From positions 124,001 through 188,000 of the forward strand of contig SGBD01000001.1 in the NCBI GenBank assembly GCA_004195035.1: a DNA stretch of 64,000 bases, given 5' to 3'. This DNA comes from Candidatus Acidulodesulfobacterium ferriphilum (GTDB lineage Bacteria; SZUA-79; Acidulodesulfobacterales; Acidulodesulfobacteraceae). Each line of letters begins with the position of its first letter. Position 1 is the stretch's first letter. Positions 1-8,789 of this stretch are shown piece by piece. The position numbers were made by a program, and so were the translations under genes. The notes beneath the pieces were generated by a model that was given only the letters and a program-made list of their open reading frames with translations, was not told where the DNA came from and did not search any database.

Positions 1-33
1 TATTTGCAATTTGCAAAGAGGTGTTAAAATAAC

Positions 34-510
34 ATGAGGCTTTCATCAAAGGGACAATATGCGGTAAGGGCTATAATCGATTTATCGTATTATTCTAAAA
101 ATAACCTTATACCCATCAGTTTAAAAGATATAGCCGAAAGAGAATCGATTTCTATCCACTACCTGGAGCAGATATTTTTTACATTAAAAAAAGCGGGCAT
201 CGTTAGAAGTTTAAGAGGGCCGAATGGGGGATATGTGCTTAACAAGAAACCATCGGATATCCTGATAGGCGACATAATAGCTTCCGTAGAACCCATTGAA
301 ATAATCAGCTGTATAAGTAAAGCTAAAAATAAAAAAGAATGCGAGAGAAAATCTATCTGCCTTGCTTTCGATATGTGGAATTCAATTTCTACCAAAATAA
401 CCGGGTTTTTAAATTCGATTACGATAGAAGATGTTATAAATGAATATAAGCAAAAATCTAATAGGAAATTACTGGAAAAACCCGCAAAGATTAGCGCAAA
501 AAATTGCTGA
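34..510 (+). CDS. Rrf2-family transcriptional regulator (IscR-like)
   Basis: This is a 158-residue Rrf2 protein. The winged helix-turn-helix covers about residues 1-70, including the family-typical GPNGGYVL wing at about 62-69. Three cysteines (93, 103, 109) follow, as in the Fe-S-sensing members IscR and NsrR; the spacing of 10 and 6 residues differs from the 6/6 of E. coli IscR, so the cluster type is uncertain. It lies 75 bp upstream of a cysteine desulfurase, which suggests control of Fe-S or sulfur-transfer genes. The start is preceded by GAGGTG at 11-base spacing, and the upstream 33 bases contain two TTTGCAA units that could be a binding site. Confidence 0.9.
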   Translation: MRLSSKGQYAVRAIIDLSYYSKNNLIPISLKDIAERESISIHYLEQIFFTLKKAGIVRSLRGPNGGYVLNKKPSDILIGDIIASVEPIEIISCISKAKNKKECERKSICLAFDMWNSISTKITGFLNSITIEDVINEYKQKSNRKLLEKPAKISAKNC

Positions 511-585
511 ATATGCTTATTAAATTAGGTGCCGTCCGAATACTTTAACGAATAAAGGGTTGATATTTATTTAAAATTTTAATAG

Positions 586-1755
586 ATGCCGAGAATTTAT
601 TTAGATTATAATGCTACAACGCCGTTAGACCCGATAGTTTTGGAAGAGGTGATTAATACATTAAAAAACTTTCAGGGGAATCCCTCAAGCGTATATGAAG
701 AGGGAAGGGCCGCAAGGATTTTAATAGAAGATTCGAGGGATTTCGTTAAATCTTTTTTGGATGCGGGCGGGGAGGGTGAAATAGTTTTTACCTCATCCGG
801 TTCGGAATCGATTAATCTTGCAATCATCGGAGCGGTTTACGCATATAAAAGGCTTAATAAAAATAAAACTCCCCATATAATTACATCTCAGGTAGAGCAT
901 CACGCGGTGCTTAATACATTTAAATTTCTGGAAACCCAGGGGGTCGAGACAAGCTACATCGGCATTAACGAATTTGGCGAACTCATTATAAACGACCTTA
1001 TTTCAAGTATCAAAGAAAACACTATTTTGGTTTCCGTTATGGGGGCGAATAATGAAACCGGCACAATATTCCCTTTAAAACAGATACTTAAAGCGGTAAA
1101 AAATGCAAAAGATAATATCTTATTTCACAGCGACCTGGTTCAAATTATCGGAAAAAGCGGTTTTAGCCTGAAAGATATTCCTCTCGATTTATGCAGTTTC
1201 TCGGGACATAAATTTTATGCGCTCAAAGGGTGCGGGGCATTGTACATAAAAAAGGGGGTAAAAATAGACCCTGTAATATACGGCGGACATCAGGAAAGAG
1301 GCTTAAGGGCCGGAACGGAAAACACGGCAGGGATTGTTTCCATTGCGAAAGGGCTCGGCGTTTTTAAAAACGGCATGGATGATGAACTAAAAAGGATAAG
1401 CGTTTTCGGAGGCATTTTCTTAGACAAACTTTTTTCGGCTATAGAAGGAATCAAGTTAAACGGCCATCCGGTAAACAGGCTCAAAAATACCGTAAATGTC
1501 TCTTTTGACGGCGTTAAAGCAGAGTCTTTATTATTTAACCTCGACCTTTACGGAATAAGCGCATCGGCGGGTTCTGCCTGTAATGCGGGGGCTATTTCTT
1601 TGTCCCATGTTTTAAGAGCGCACGGCTATGATATAAAAAGAATAGAATCGGCCATTAGATTCAGTATAGGGAGATTTACGACTATGGATGACATAGATTA
1701 CGCGATAAGCGCAATAAAAAAGGGGGTATTAAAACTTAGGGCAAATCCCGTATAA
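586..1755 (+). CDS. iscS: Cysteine desulfurase, canonical (NifS/IscS type)
   Basis: This PLP enzyme takes sulfur from cysteine as a persulfide for Fe-S clusters and tRNA thiolation. It is 389 residues, the normal length. The PLP lysine is present in SGHKFYALKG (K209), as are the aspartate and glutamine of HSDLVQ (183 and 186), the histidine of SQVEHHAV, the NNETGT motif, and the catalytic cysteine in the loop AGSACNAG near the C-terminus. It sits between an Rrf2 regulator and mnmA, so sulfur transfer to MnmA for 2-thiouridine is the likely main task. No IscU is adjacent. It contrasts with the second NifS near 22.4-23.6 kb, which lacks the lysine. Confidence 0.93.
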   Translation: MPRIYLDYNATTPLDPIVLEEVINTLKNFQGNPSSVYEEGRAARILIEDSRDFVKSFLDAGGEGEIVFTSSGSESINLAIIGAVYAYKRLNKNKTPHIITSQVEHHAVLNTFKFLETQGVETSYIGINEFGELIINDLISSIKENTILVSVMGANNETGTIFPLKQILKAVKNAKDNILFHSDLVQIIGKSGFSLKDIPLDLCSFSGHKFYALKGCGALYIKKGVKIDPVIYGGHQERGLRAGTENTAGIVSIAKGLGVFKNGMDDELKRISVFGGIFLDKLFSAIEGIKLNGHPVNRLKNTVNVSFDGVKAESLLFNLDLYGISASAGSACNAGAISLSHVLRAHGYDIKRIESAIRFSIGRFTTMDDIDYAISAIKKGVLKLRANPV

Positions 1756-1789
1756 AAATTATTAAGTTTAACGGTATTTGATTATATGG

Positions 1790-1809
1790 ATTCCCGCTTT
1801 TGCGGGAAT
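1790..1809. repeat. Short hairpin copy of the GGATTCCCGC repeat family
   Basis: Arms ATTCCCGC and GCGGGAAT flank a TTTT loop, a perfect 8-bp stem. It is the same core as the longer MITE-like copies at 14.8, 21.4, 24.8, 40.0 and 48.9 kb. It lies between the cysteine desulfurase and mnmA, over the first of two candidate mnmA start codons. Confidence 0.8.
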
Positions 1810-1824
1810 GGCAAGCCAATAAAA

Positions 1825-2907
1825 ATGTTTATAAAATCCAAAAGAACGGTTGCGGTGGCGATGTCGGGAGGCGTTGACAGTTCCGTCAGCGCAATAATAC
1901 TTAAAGAAAAGGGGTACGGGGTAATAGGGGTTTCGATGCACCTATTGAATGCCGGCCATTCCGAAGCAAAAACATGCTGCAGTATAGACGATATTCTTGA
2001 TGCTAAAAAGGTATGTGTCAGGCTCGGCATACCCCATTTTGTCATAAATCTGGAAGAAGAGTTTAGAACCTTCGTTACCCTTCCTTTCGTCTCCGAATAT
2101 ATTAACGGGAGAACCCCAAATCCCTGTATTTCATGTAACCGCATTCTAAAATTCGATATTTTATTAAAAAGAATTAAGGAATTAGGCGCGGAGTTTTTAG
2201 CGACTGGACATTATGCACGGATAACAAAAAATAAAAACGGGCAATATTTCCTTTTAAAGTCAAGGAATGTTCTTAAGGACCAGTCTTATGTCCTTTACAA
2301 TTTAACCCAGAACAGCCTTAAAAGCATTATTTTCCCCGTGGGCGGCTTTGACAAGGAATATACAAGAAAAATCGCTTTGGAAGCGGGTTTTAGCCAAATA
2401 TCAAACAAAAAAGACAGCGTGGATTTATGCTTTATTTCCGAGGGAACCTACTCCGGATTCATCGAAAAACAGATTAAACTTTCTAAAAATAAGGGGCTTA
2501 TAAAAAATTTAAGGGGCGATATTGTAGGCGAGCACAACGGCATTTTTAACTATACGGTCGGGCAAAGAAAGGGGCTTGGCTTACCTTCAAAATCGCCCTT
2601 ATATGTCGTAAAAATATCTGCGGATACCAACGAGATAATTGTCGGAAACTTGGAAAGTTGCTATAATAGCGAATTATATATAAAAGATTTTAATTTTATT
2701 AACCCTTACGGCGGGGCGGAGCTTAATAAAATGGATTTAACCGTTAAAATAAGATATTCTTCGCCGGATTATAAATGTAAAGCCTTTGTTTTGAAAAATG
2801 GGGAGATTAAAGTATTATTTGACGAACCCGTCAAATTTATAACCCCGGGACAATCCGCAGTTTTATATTCGGGGCTTAAGGTTGTCGGCGGCGGAATAAT
2901 ATCGTAA
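1825..2907 (+). CDS. mnmA: tRNA-specific 2-thiouridylase MnmA
   Basis: MnmA thiolates U34 of tRNA-Glu, -Gln and -Lys using ATP and a persulfide relay from a cysteine desulfurase. The PP-loop AMSGGVDSS is at the N-terminus. The two catalytic cysteines are in NPCISCNR and DLCFISEG, and GQRKGLGL is also conserved. I place the start at 1825, giving 360 residues. An in-frame ATG at 1786 would add 13 residues ([13 protein letters not shown]) encoded mostly by a repeat hairpin, and known MnmA proteins begin only about 5-12 residues before AMSGGVDSS. Neither start has a good ribosome binding site. The gene is 69 bp after the desulfurase, consistent with co-transcription. Confidence 0.93.
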   Translation: MFIKSKRTVAVAMSGGVDSSVSAIILKEKGYGVIGVSMHLLNAGHSEAKTCCSIDDILDAKKVCVRLGIPHFVINLEEEFRTFVTLPFVSEYINGRTPNPCISCNRILKFDILLKRIKELGAEFLATGHYARITKNKNGQYFLLKSRNVLKDQSYVLYNLTQNSLKSIIFPVGGFDKEYTRKIALEAGFSQISNKKDSVDLCFISEGTYSGFIEKQIKLSKNKGLIKNLRGDIVGEHNGIFNYTVGQRKGLGLPSKSPLYVVKISADTNEIIVGNLESCYNSELYIKDFNFINPYGGAELNKMDLTVKIRYSSPDYKCKAFVLKNGEIKVLFDEPVKFITPGQSAVLYSGLKVVGGGIIS

Positions 2908-2922
2908 ATAGTCTTATTAAAT

Positions 2923-4332
2923 ATGGAAAAAATAGAAACTAATAACATAACTGACATAAAAAACGGAATACTCGAATCGTTCAATTTAAATCTTGATGAC
3001 CTTAGGGACATTCAAGACGGTAACGGCGCCGTCAATTGCGCTTTTATCTCCTCAGGCTGCAAGCTTAACCAGTTTGAATCGTCTCAATTCGAGGAAATGT
3101 TTAAGCAATTAAACATAAATATCGTGAAACCTGATTTAACCGCTCAAAATATGCATTTAAACCTTAAATCCAATCCAAAAAATATTCAACTGTTTTTCTT
3201 AAACACCTGTTCCGTAACCGAAAAGGCCGATACCTATACAAATAAAATCATACGAAAGATTAGAAGAAATTATCCCGAAAGCCGCCTCATATTAACCGGA
3301 TGCTCGGCAGAGCTTAATAAAAAAGATTTCTCAAGGCTTCCGAATATAAAATTAATCGATAATATCAGGAAGGCAGGATTGTTAAAAACTGCCTCGGAAA
3401 CGCTCCCCGACACTATATTAAATCAAAAGAGGGTAAGACCCTACCTGAAAATACAGGAGGGGTGCGAAACGGAATGTTCATTTTGCATCATACCGAAAGC
3501 AAGACCCGTAAAGTGGTCTTTAGATATTAAAGCCGTATTAAATTCCGTTAAGGAATTTAATGCTCTCGGTTATAAAGAGGTTATACTTACGGGCGTAAAT
3601 ATAGGCTCATACGAAAGTAAAATCCGGGCGGGCAAAAACGGAAAGGGGCAGGGATTTAAGGAATTATTAAAAAGAATCGAGGAATTAAATATCCCGATAA
3701 AAATCAGAATAAGCTCTATCGACCCGATTTATATCGACGACGAACTAATCGAAATTTTTGCAAATAGCAAGAAAATACAAAACCATTTTCATATTCCCCT
3801 GCAAAGCGCTTCAAACAAAATACTTGCGCTTATGAACAGGCATTATAATTTTGAGGATTATATGAAAATTGCCGAAAAATTAACAGGTAAAATCAAAGAT
3901 GCGGCGATAGGCACAGACATTATAAGCGGATTCCCGGGCGAAACGGAAGAAGATTTTTTAGACGCCGCGGGCAGCCTGAGCAGATTGCCGATATATTACA
4001 TTCACGCTTTTTCATATTCGGACAGGACCGGCACCAAAGCCTGCTTAATGAAACCAAAGATTGACGGGCGGGTTATAAAACAAAGAACTAATAAAATTAT
4101 GGAAATTTCTCTGCAAAAGAAAATAGATTTCCACCTTAAATTTAAAAATAAATCTCTGGAATTTTTAAGCCTTCCGGGCAATAAGGCAGTGAGTTCGAAT
4201 TATATAAAGGCAAAACTGCGCAAAGATAATTTAACGATACCTCCCGGCAAATTGTTTAAAGGTAAAATTATAGAAACCGAAGATTTGCACGCTAAGGACG
4301 AAGTATTAATCGCATTCGAGGATTTTATTTAA
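2923..4332 (+). CDS. mtaB: tRNA t6A37 methylthiotransferase MtaB
   Basis: This radical SAM methylthiotransferase converts t6A37 to ms2t6A37 in tRNAs decoding ANN codons. The three N-terminal cluster cysteines are in SSGCKLNQ, LNTCSVTEKAD and LTGCSAEL. The radical SAM cluster motif is CETECSFC (C-x3-C-x2-C), and GFPGETEEDF is also conserved. The 469 residues include about 40 poorly conserved residues before SSGCKLNQ, so the true start could lie further downstream. It is 15 bp after mnmA and directly ahead of rnc, so this stretch looks like a tRNA/rRNA maturation operon. MiaB is less likely because the GCKxNQxE motif is MtaB-like. Confidence 0.88.
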   Translation: MEKIETNNITDIKNGILESFNLNLDDLRDIQDGNGAVNCAFISSGCKLNQFESSQFEEMFKQLNINIVKPDLTAQNMHLNLKSNPKNIQLFFLNTCSVTEKADTYTNKIIRKIRRNYPESRLILTGCSAELNKKDFSRLPNIKLIDNIRKAGLLKTASETLPDTILNQKRVRPYLKIQEGCETECSFCIIPKARPVKWSLDIKAVLNSVKEFNALGYKEVILTGVNIGSYESKIRAGKNGKGQGFKELLKRIEELNIPIKIRISSIDPIYIDDELIEIFANSKKIQNHFHIPLQSASNKILALMNRHYNFEDYMKIAEKLTGKIKDAAIGTDIISGFPGETEEDFLDAAGSLSRLPIYYIHAFSYSDRTGTKACLMKPKIDGRVIKQRTNKIMEISLQKKIDFHLKFKNKSLEFLSLPGNKAVSSNYIKAKLRKDNLTIPPGKLFKGKIIETEDLHAKDEVLIAFEDFI

Positions 4333-4338
4333 GAGAAT

Positions 4339-5034
4339 ATGAATTTTGAAGATATCGAAAAAAGGATAGGTTATTACTTTAACGACGAAGAGCTTATCAC
4401 GCTGGCGCTGACCCATAAATCTTATAACCCCGAATATAATTACGAAAGGCTTGAGTTTCTGGGGGATGCCGTTATAGGCGCAATTGTCTCCGAATATCTT
4501 TATCTGAATTTTGAAGATTTATCGGAGGGCGAGCTTTCGAGAAGGCGTTCTGTAATAGTCAGTCTCGAGAATTTATACAAAATTGCCAATAATTTAAAAA
4601 TTCCCGAATTTATATTAATGGAAAATATCGAGGAACAAAAAAATAAAAGGATTATCGGCAATGTTTATGAGGCTGTAATAGGGGCGATATTTTTGGACTC
4701 GTCTTATAATAAGTCAAAAGAGGTATTTTTAGAACATTTATCCAGGTTAATACCAAAAGTAAACGAAGAAATTTTTAAGAATAAGGACTTTAAAACAATA
4801 TTGCAGGAACTTGTTCAAAAACAGTATAATACCGTGCCAAAATATTATACAATAAAAAAAGAGGGGCCGGACCACCGTGCTATTTTTACGATATGCGTTA
4901 ACATAAATAATAAAATATTAGGGTACGGCAGCGGCTTATCCAAAAAATTTGCCGAACAGATTGCCGCATCCGAAGCTTTAAAGACATTGCAAACCCAAAC
5001 CCATACTCAATCTCAATCTTATGATAAAAAATAA
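4339..5034 (+). CDS. rnc: Ribonuclease III
   Basis: This is the double-strand-specific endoribonuclease that processes rRNA precursors. It has 231 residues, the usual size. The family signature ERLEFLGDAVIGAIVSEYL is at about residues 37-55 and carries the metal-binding acidic residues, with the second acidic site in NVYEAVIGAIFLDS. A C-terminal double-stranded RNA-binding domain runs from about residue 150 (KTILQELVQKQYNTVPKYY) to the end. It starts 6 bp after mtaB and overlaps der by 14 bp. Confidence 0.95.
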   Translation: MNFEDIEKRIGYYFNDEELITLALTHKSYNPEYNYERLEFLGDAVIGAIVSEYLYLNFEDLSEGELSRRRSVIVSLENLYKIANNLKIPEFILMENIEEQKNKRIIGNVYEAVIGAIFLDSSYNKSKEVFLEHLSRLIPKVNEEIFKNKDFKTILQELVQKQYNTVPKYYTIKKEGPDHRAIFTICVNINNKILGYGSGLSKKFAEQIAASEALKTLQTQTHTQSQSYDKK

Positions 5035-6394
5035 CGATTCTCTAGTAATCCTCGTCGGAAGGCCTAATGTCGGCAAATCTACTATTTTTAATAAAATATT
5101 GGGAGGTTCGCACGCGTTAACTTCAAAGATTTCAGGCACGACGCTCGATTTAAACATTAAACCTGCCTCATATAACGGGGTCAATTTTTTCGTTTCAGAT
5201 AGCGGGGGGTTCAATCTGCATTCTTCTAACGAAACGCCGTTCGAGCTTCGCTCATTGGAAAAAAAGGTACGGGAGCGCGTCTTTAATTACGCCAAAAAGG
5301 CGAAGGTTATTCTTTTTGTCGTAGATTTTAAAAACGGCATGATACCCGAAGATAAAGAAATTTATCTTCACCTTATTAAAAACATTACTCCGCCGCCCGG
5401 AGGGAATGGAGGGACGATTATCCTTGTGATAAACAAAGTCGATTCTTTAAAAAATATTGAAAACGCATACGCCGAATTTTCGTCCCTCGGCATTAAAAAA
5501 GCTATTGCGATAAGCGCCGAAAACGGGTTTGGCATAGACGACCTTTTAGAGCAAATTGCCAAGGAAATAAAGTGTTCAAATAAATCGCCAAGAGATTTTT
5601 ACGAAAGCGGCCTAAAGATTGCAATCGTCGGCAGACCCAACAGCGGCAAATCAACTTTTATAAATTCAATTATGAGGGAAGATTTGCTGTTTACCGATGA
5701 AAAACCCGGCACGACAAGGGATTCGATCGATACTTACCTTAAATATAAAAATCGGATAATAACTATAATCGATACCTCAGGGATAAGAAAAAAATCAAAG
5801 CTGGATATTTATTCGGAGGGCTTTCAGAAACAAAGCTTAAACCAGATAAAAAGGGCGGATGTCATAATTGTCTTTATAGATATTACGGCAGGAATAACGC
5901 ATGACGATTTATCTTTGTTAAAAATGATAAATTTAGAAAAAAAACCGTTTATAATAGCTTTTACCAAATGGGATTTAAGAAACAAAAATATTCAAGTTTC
6001 CGAACTCAAAAAAGATATCGAGGCAGGGTTAAAAGAATTTTCGGAAACGCCCTTTATTTTTATATCTTCTAAAACAAATAAAAACCTTAACAGGCTGATA
6101 GATTTATCCGTTGAAATAAACGATGCGAAAAAGGTAAAAATCAAAACAAAAGATGTCAATAAATTTATAATAGATTCAAAGAACAGCGAGAAAAGAGGGC
6201 GGCTCTTCAAATACATAGCTTACGGCTCCCAAAAGGCCGGAGAAAACATACCCACTTTCATTTTTTTCACAAATAATAAGGGAAAGATATTTGGAATGGA
6301 AGATATAAAGCATTTACGGTCAAGTATAAGAGACTACTTTGAAATAAAAACCAATGTCGAAGTACTCATAGAATATAAAAAATACTCTGCTTGA
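5021..6394 (+). CDS. der: Ribosome-assembly GTPase Der (EngA)
   Basis: Der is the double-GTPase factor for 50S subunit maturation. Two G domains are visible: the first has GRPNVGKSTIFNKI near residue 13, DSGG and NKVD; the second has GRPNSGKSTFINSI near 203, DTSG and TKWD. A KH-like C-terminal domain follows. Length is 457 residues, normal for the family. The start overlaps the 3' end of rnc by 14 bp, so translation of the two is probably coupled. It is the last gene of this plus-strand block and faces the minus-strand genes. Confidence 0.96.
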   Translation: MIKNNDSLVILVGRPNVGKSTIFNKILGGSHALTSKISGTTLDLNIKPASYNGVNFFVSDSGGFNLHSSNETPFELRSLEKKVRERVFNYAKKAKVILFVVDFKNGMIPEDKEIYLHLIKNITPPPGGNGGTIILVINKVDSLKNIENAYAEFSSLGIKKAIAISAENGFGIDDLLEQIAKEIKCSNKSPRDFYESGLKIAIVGRPNSGKSTFINSIMREDLLFTDEKPGTTRDSIDTYLKYKNRIITIIDTSGIRKKSKLDIYSEGFQKQSLNQIKRADVIIVFIDITAGITHDDLSLLKMINLEKKPFIIAFTKWDLRNKNIQVSELKKDIEAGLKEFSETPFIFISSKTNKNLNRLIDLSVEINDAKKVKIKTKDVNKFIIDSKNSEKRGRLFKYIAYGSQKAGENIPTFIFFTNNKGKIFGMEDIKHLRSSIRDYFEIKTNVEVLIEYKKYSA

Positions 6395-6428
6395 TTTCCG
6401 CCGTCATTCCACGGAAGGAAGGAAATCA
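6392..6428. terminator. Inverted repeat between convergent genes
   Basis: TGATTTCC, which contains the der stop codon, pairs perfectly with GGAAATCA 21 bases later. The middle contains GTCATTCC, as in the GGATTCCCGC repeat family, so this is either a decayed repeat copy or a terminator hairpin without a clear U tract. It lies in the short gap between convergent genes. Confidence 0.4.
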
Positions 6429-6460
6429 GGGAGGGCTTTAACAGGAAACGCAAGAATGCT

Positions 6461-6757
6461 CTACTTAATTTTACCGGATAATTCGTCTAATTTGCTTTCT
6501 AATTTTTGAATCTTCCTTGTTAATTCTTCAATATCGTAAGTCGAAGCAAAATGCATTTCGTCAAGTAAAATATCGGCTAACTTTTCTTTTATAGACTTAA
6601 ATATAACGCCCGATTCATATTTTACGGTTTCGATGATTTGGTCGGCGGCTTCCCTGCTCTCCTCATCCGATATATCCACATAATCGTCCAATCTTTCCTG
6701 CGCTATAATCGAAAGACCTTTAAGTGCTTTAAGAACCAAATTTATATTGTCTGACAT
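6461..6757 (-). CDS. Small acidic coiled-coil protein, unknown function
   Basis: The 98-residue product is not recognised. It is helical and acidic, with no cysteines, no signal peptide and no membrane segment. The last 25 residues (from YDIEELTRKIQKLESKL) form a clear heptad coiled coil, a layout like phasin-type and UbiK-type accessory proteins that oligomerise through a C-terminal coil. A ribosome binding site (AAGGAAGG) precedes the ATG. It lies 84 bp downstream of the sdh-like genes and is separated from them by a weak inverted repeat, so it may be transcribed alone. It is not a recognisable SdhF or membrane anchor. Confidence 0.7.
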   Translation of the reverse strand: MSDNINLVLKALKGLSIIAQERLDDYVDISDEESREAADQIIETVKYESGVIFKSIKEKLADILLDEMHFASTYDIEELTRKIQKLESKLDELSGKIK

Positions 6758-6789
6758 CTGAACCTTCCTTTTTTTATTTATTTTTAAGA

Positions 6790-6816
6790 GGGCAAATTTA
6801 AGCCTGCCCCATTTTA
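6790..6816. repeat. Weak inverted repeat after the sdh operon
   Basis: GGGCA and TGCCC flank an AT-rich loop resembling the GGGTCTGATTT palindrome family found at 23.7, 26.7 and 27.1 kb. It follows the stop of the sdh operon on the minus strand and could act as a weak terminator. Confidence 0.3.
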
Positions 6817-6840
6817 TTATATTAAATATATATAAATATA

Positions 6841-7728
6841 TTAAATTTCGTTTTGTCTAACTTTTGCCATTACGGACCTGAGCGAAACATTATGCCGCGA
6901 GAACCCCATTTCGGCATAATCTCCCCCTAACGCAATCCCTATCAGCTGCGGAAGGTGTGTTATCGGCAGCGATAATTTTTTATTGATACTTCTGGCCGCA
7001 ACGGTCTGATATGTGTCAAGGCTTAAATGGCATAATGGACATGGGGTAACCATAACATCCGCCCCTTTCTCCTGAGCTTCAAAAATGGCGTTTCCCGCTA
7101 AAGAAGTGGATGTGGCTTCGTTGACAAGTATCGTTTGAAAACCGCAGCATTTTGTTCTTCGGACATAAGATACCGGTTCTCCGCCCAACGCCTTTATTAA
7201 TTCTTCGAATCCCTGCGGATTTTCGACATCGTCAAATTTAACAACGCTTGATGGCCTCAATATATGACAGCCGTAAAATGGGGCGATATTAATCCCTTTT
7301 AAACTTTTTACCGCTTTTTTCTTAAGATTATCAAAACCTATATCGTCCCTTATAGCATACAACAGGTGCTTTATTCTAACCTTGCCCGAATATTTAAGGC
7401 CGATTTGCGCAAGATATTCGTTTGTCTTATCTAAAGATTCCCTATTATTTATAAGCTCCTCGTTAACTTCGCTAAGGGTTAAAGTGCAGGTATTGCAGAT
7501 GGTTAATATGTCAAGCCCTTCCTTTTCCGCCAAAGCCAGTGTTCTGCCGTTTATAAAAAGCTTCAAATTTTTATCGAATCCGTCGATAACGCCTCCGCCG
7601 CAACATGAAGCCTCCGGCATAGGAATTAAATTAATATCCAACTTTTTTGCGACAAATTTGGTTGCGTTATCAAGTTCTTTTCCGCTTTCCTGCGCCACAC
7701 AGCCGGGATAATAAGCATAACTTATCAT
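6841..7728 (-). CDS. HdrB-like CCG-domain subunit of succinate dehydrogenase/fumarate reductase (SdhE type)
   Basis: The 295-residue protein has two CCG (cysteine-rich) domains. The first has YYPGC near residue 10, SCCGGG near 43 and CNTC near 79; the second has YGCH near 153, KCCGF near 195 and CPLC near 230. Such domains bind non-cubane [4Fe-4S] clusters in heterodisulfide reductase HdrB and in the E subunit of SdhABEF and SdhABE (MfrABE) complexes. It overlaps sdhB by 4 bp (ATGA), so a complex with SdhA and SdhB is very likely. It replaces the usual haem b membrane anchor; I see no membrane helix. Quinone-linked and thiol-linked fumarate reduction are both possible. Confidence 0.88.
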   Translation of the reverse strand: MISYAYYPGCVAQESGKELDNATKFVAKKLDINLIPMPEASCCGGGVIDGFDKNLKLFINGRTLALAEKEGLDILTICNTCTLTLSEVNEELINNRESLDKTNEYLAQIGLKYSGKVRIKHLLYAIRDDIGFDNLKKKAVKSLKGINIAPFYGCHILRPSSVVKFDDVENPQGFEELIKALGGEPVSYVRRTKCCGFQTILVNEATSTSLAGNAIFEAQEKGADVMVTPCPLCHLSLDTYQTVAARSINKKLSLPITHLPQLIGIALGGDYAEMGFSRHNVSLRSVMAKVRQNEI

Positions 7729-8720
7729 TTTTCCTCCAGATCTAATTCTTTATATGCAAGTCTTATATCGTCCATATCTTTGATTAATTTAAGCCTGATG
7801 GGAGGTATTTTCCCTTTTAATCCCGCGCCGAAAGCCATAGGCAAATCGTTGATAAGCCCTGTTATTCCGCCGGTATCGAATGCAACCTTAACTTCGTCGA
7901 GCCTTCCTGTTTCTTCGATGGATTTGGCTATCGAAATAATGTGTTTTGCGCCGCTCGAAAAATTAATGGAATTTTTTATCGCCTTCTCGTGCATTTTAAC
8001 TATTCCTTTCACCGGCGAAATCCCTTTTGGACAGAACTCTTCGCATGCCTGGCAATGAACGCAGTCCCACATGCCGTCGGGTTTTGAGCCGTTTACCAAG
8101 CGGGAGCCGTTTCTGTCGTTGTCTCTCGGGTCCTCGCTATACCTGTATAGCTTGGCAAGAGCGGCAGGTCCCAAATAATTTTTGTTTCCTACGACGCCGC
8201 CGCATTCGGAATAACAGCATTCGCACAAAATGCAGTTCGGGGTATCGTTATTTCCCGTTAAATTTTGAAATTCGGATTTATAATAAACAGGTTGTATTAT
8301 CTTTTCGCCTTCCTTTAAGGCATGAAACTTATGATGTTCTTCGTCCTCTCTTTGACCTAACAGGTATGGCCTGATCTCTTTGATTTTATCAAAAAAACTT
8401 TCCTGCTCGACGATAAGGTCCCTGACGACGGGCATATTGGCAAGAGGTTCCACATTAATTATGCCGAATTTTGTGATTTCAGGGTTTACCTGGGTCTTGC
8501 ACGCAAGCTTGGAAATGCCGTTTATCTTCATGGCGCATGAACCGCATATAGCGCTTCTGCAAGACCTTCTAAAGCTTAAAGTCCCGTCAATCTCGGATTT
8601 TATTTTCATCAAGGCGTTCAAAACGGTCATGCCGGGAAAATCCTGTACCGCATATTCTTTATAATACGGCTTGTCGTCAACCTCGGGATTAAATCTATAT
8701 GTCCTAACCTTAAATTCCAT
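7725..8720 (-). CDS. sdhB: Succinate dehydrogenase/fumarate reductase iron-sulfur subunit
   Basis: The 331-residue subunit carries three cluster motifs in the usual order. CRSAICGSC plus a cysteine 12 residues on binds [2Fe-2S]. CILCECCYSEC and CVHCQACEEFCP bind the two further clusters. It is longer than the typical 230-260 residues because of a tail of about 100 residues after the last motif; a C-terminal extension is also seen in some SdhABE-type enzymes. Electrons would run from the flavin in SdhA through these clusters to the HdrB-like subunit. It is translationally coupled to the downstream subunit and starts 69 bp after sdhA. Confidence 0.93.
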   Translation of the reverse strand: MEFKVRTYRFNPEVDDKPYYKEYAVQDFPGMTVLNALMKIKSEIDGTLSFRRSCRSAICGSCAMKINGISKLACKTQVNPEITKFGIINVEPLANMPVVRDLIVEQESFFDKIKEIRPYLLGQREDEEHHKFHALKEGEKIIQPVYYKSEFQNLTGNNDTPNCILCECCYSECGGVVGNKNYLGPAALAKLYRYSEDPRDNDRNGSRLVNGSKPDGMWDCVHCQACEEFCPKGISPVKGIVKMHEKAIKNSINFSSGAKHIISIAKSIEETGRLDEVKVAFDTGGITGLINDLPMAFGAGLKGKIPPIRLKLIKDMDDIRLAYKELDLEEK

Positions 8721-8732
8721 TATATTACCCCT

Positions 8733-8768
8733 TTATAGGGAACATGCTTAAGTCTGTCCCCTATATAT
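8733..8768. repeat. Degenerate palindrome between sdhA and sdhB
   Basis: TATAGGG and CCCCTATA arms enclose AACATGCTTAAGTCTGTC. The layout resembles the GGGTCTGATTT palindrome family but is decayed. It lies in the 69-bp sdhA-sdhB spacer and could form an mRNA hairpin that alters subunit stoichiometry. Confidence 0.35.
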
Positions 8769-8789
8769 ATTTAAAATTATCCAAAAATA

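Noticed and set aside
6461-6757. Small coiled-coil gene as a missing SdhF membrane subunit
   Set aside because: It has no cysteines and no hydrophobic segment, is separated by a possible terminator, and shows no resemblance to SdhF.
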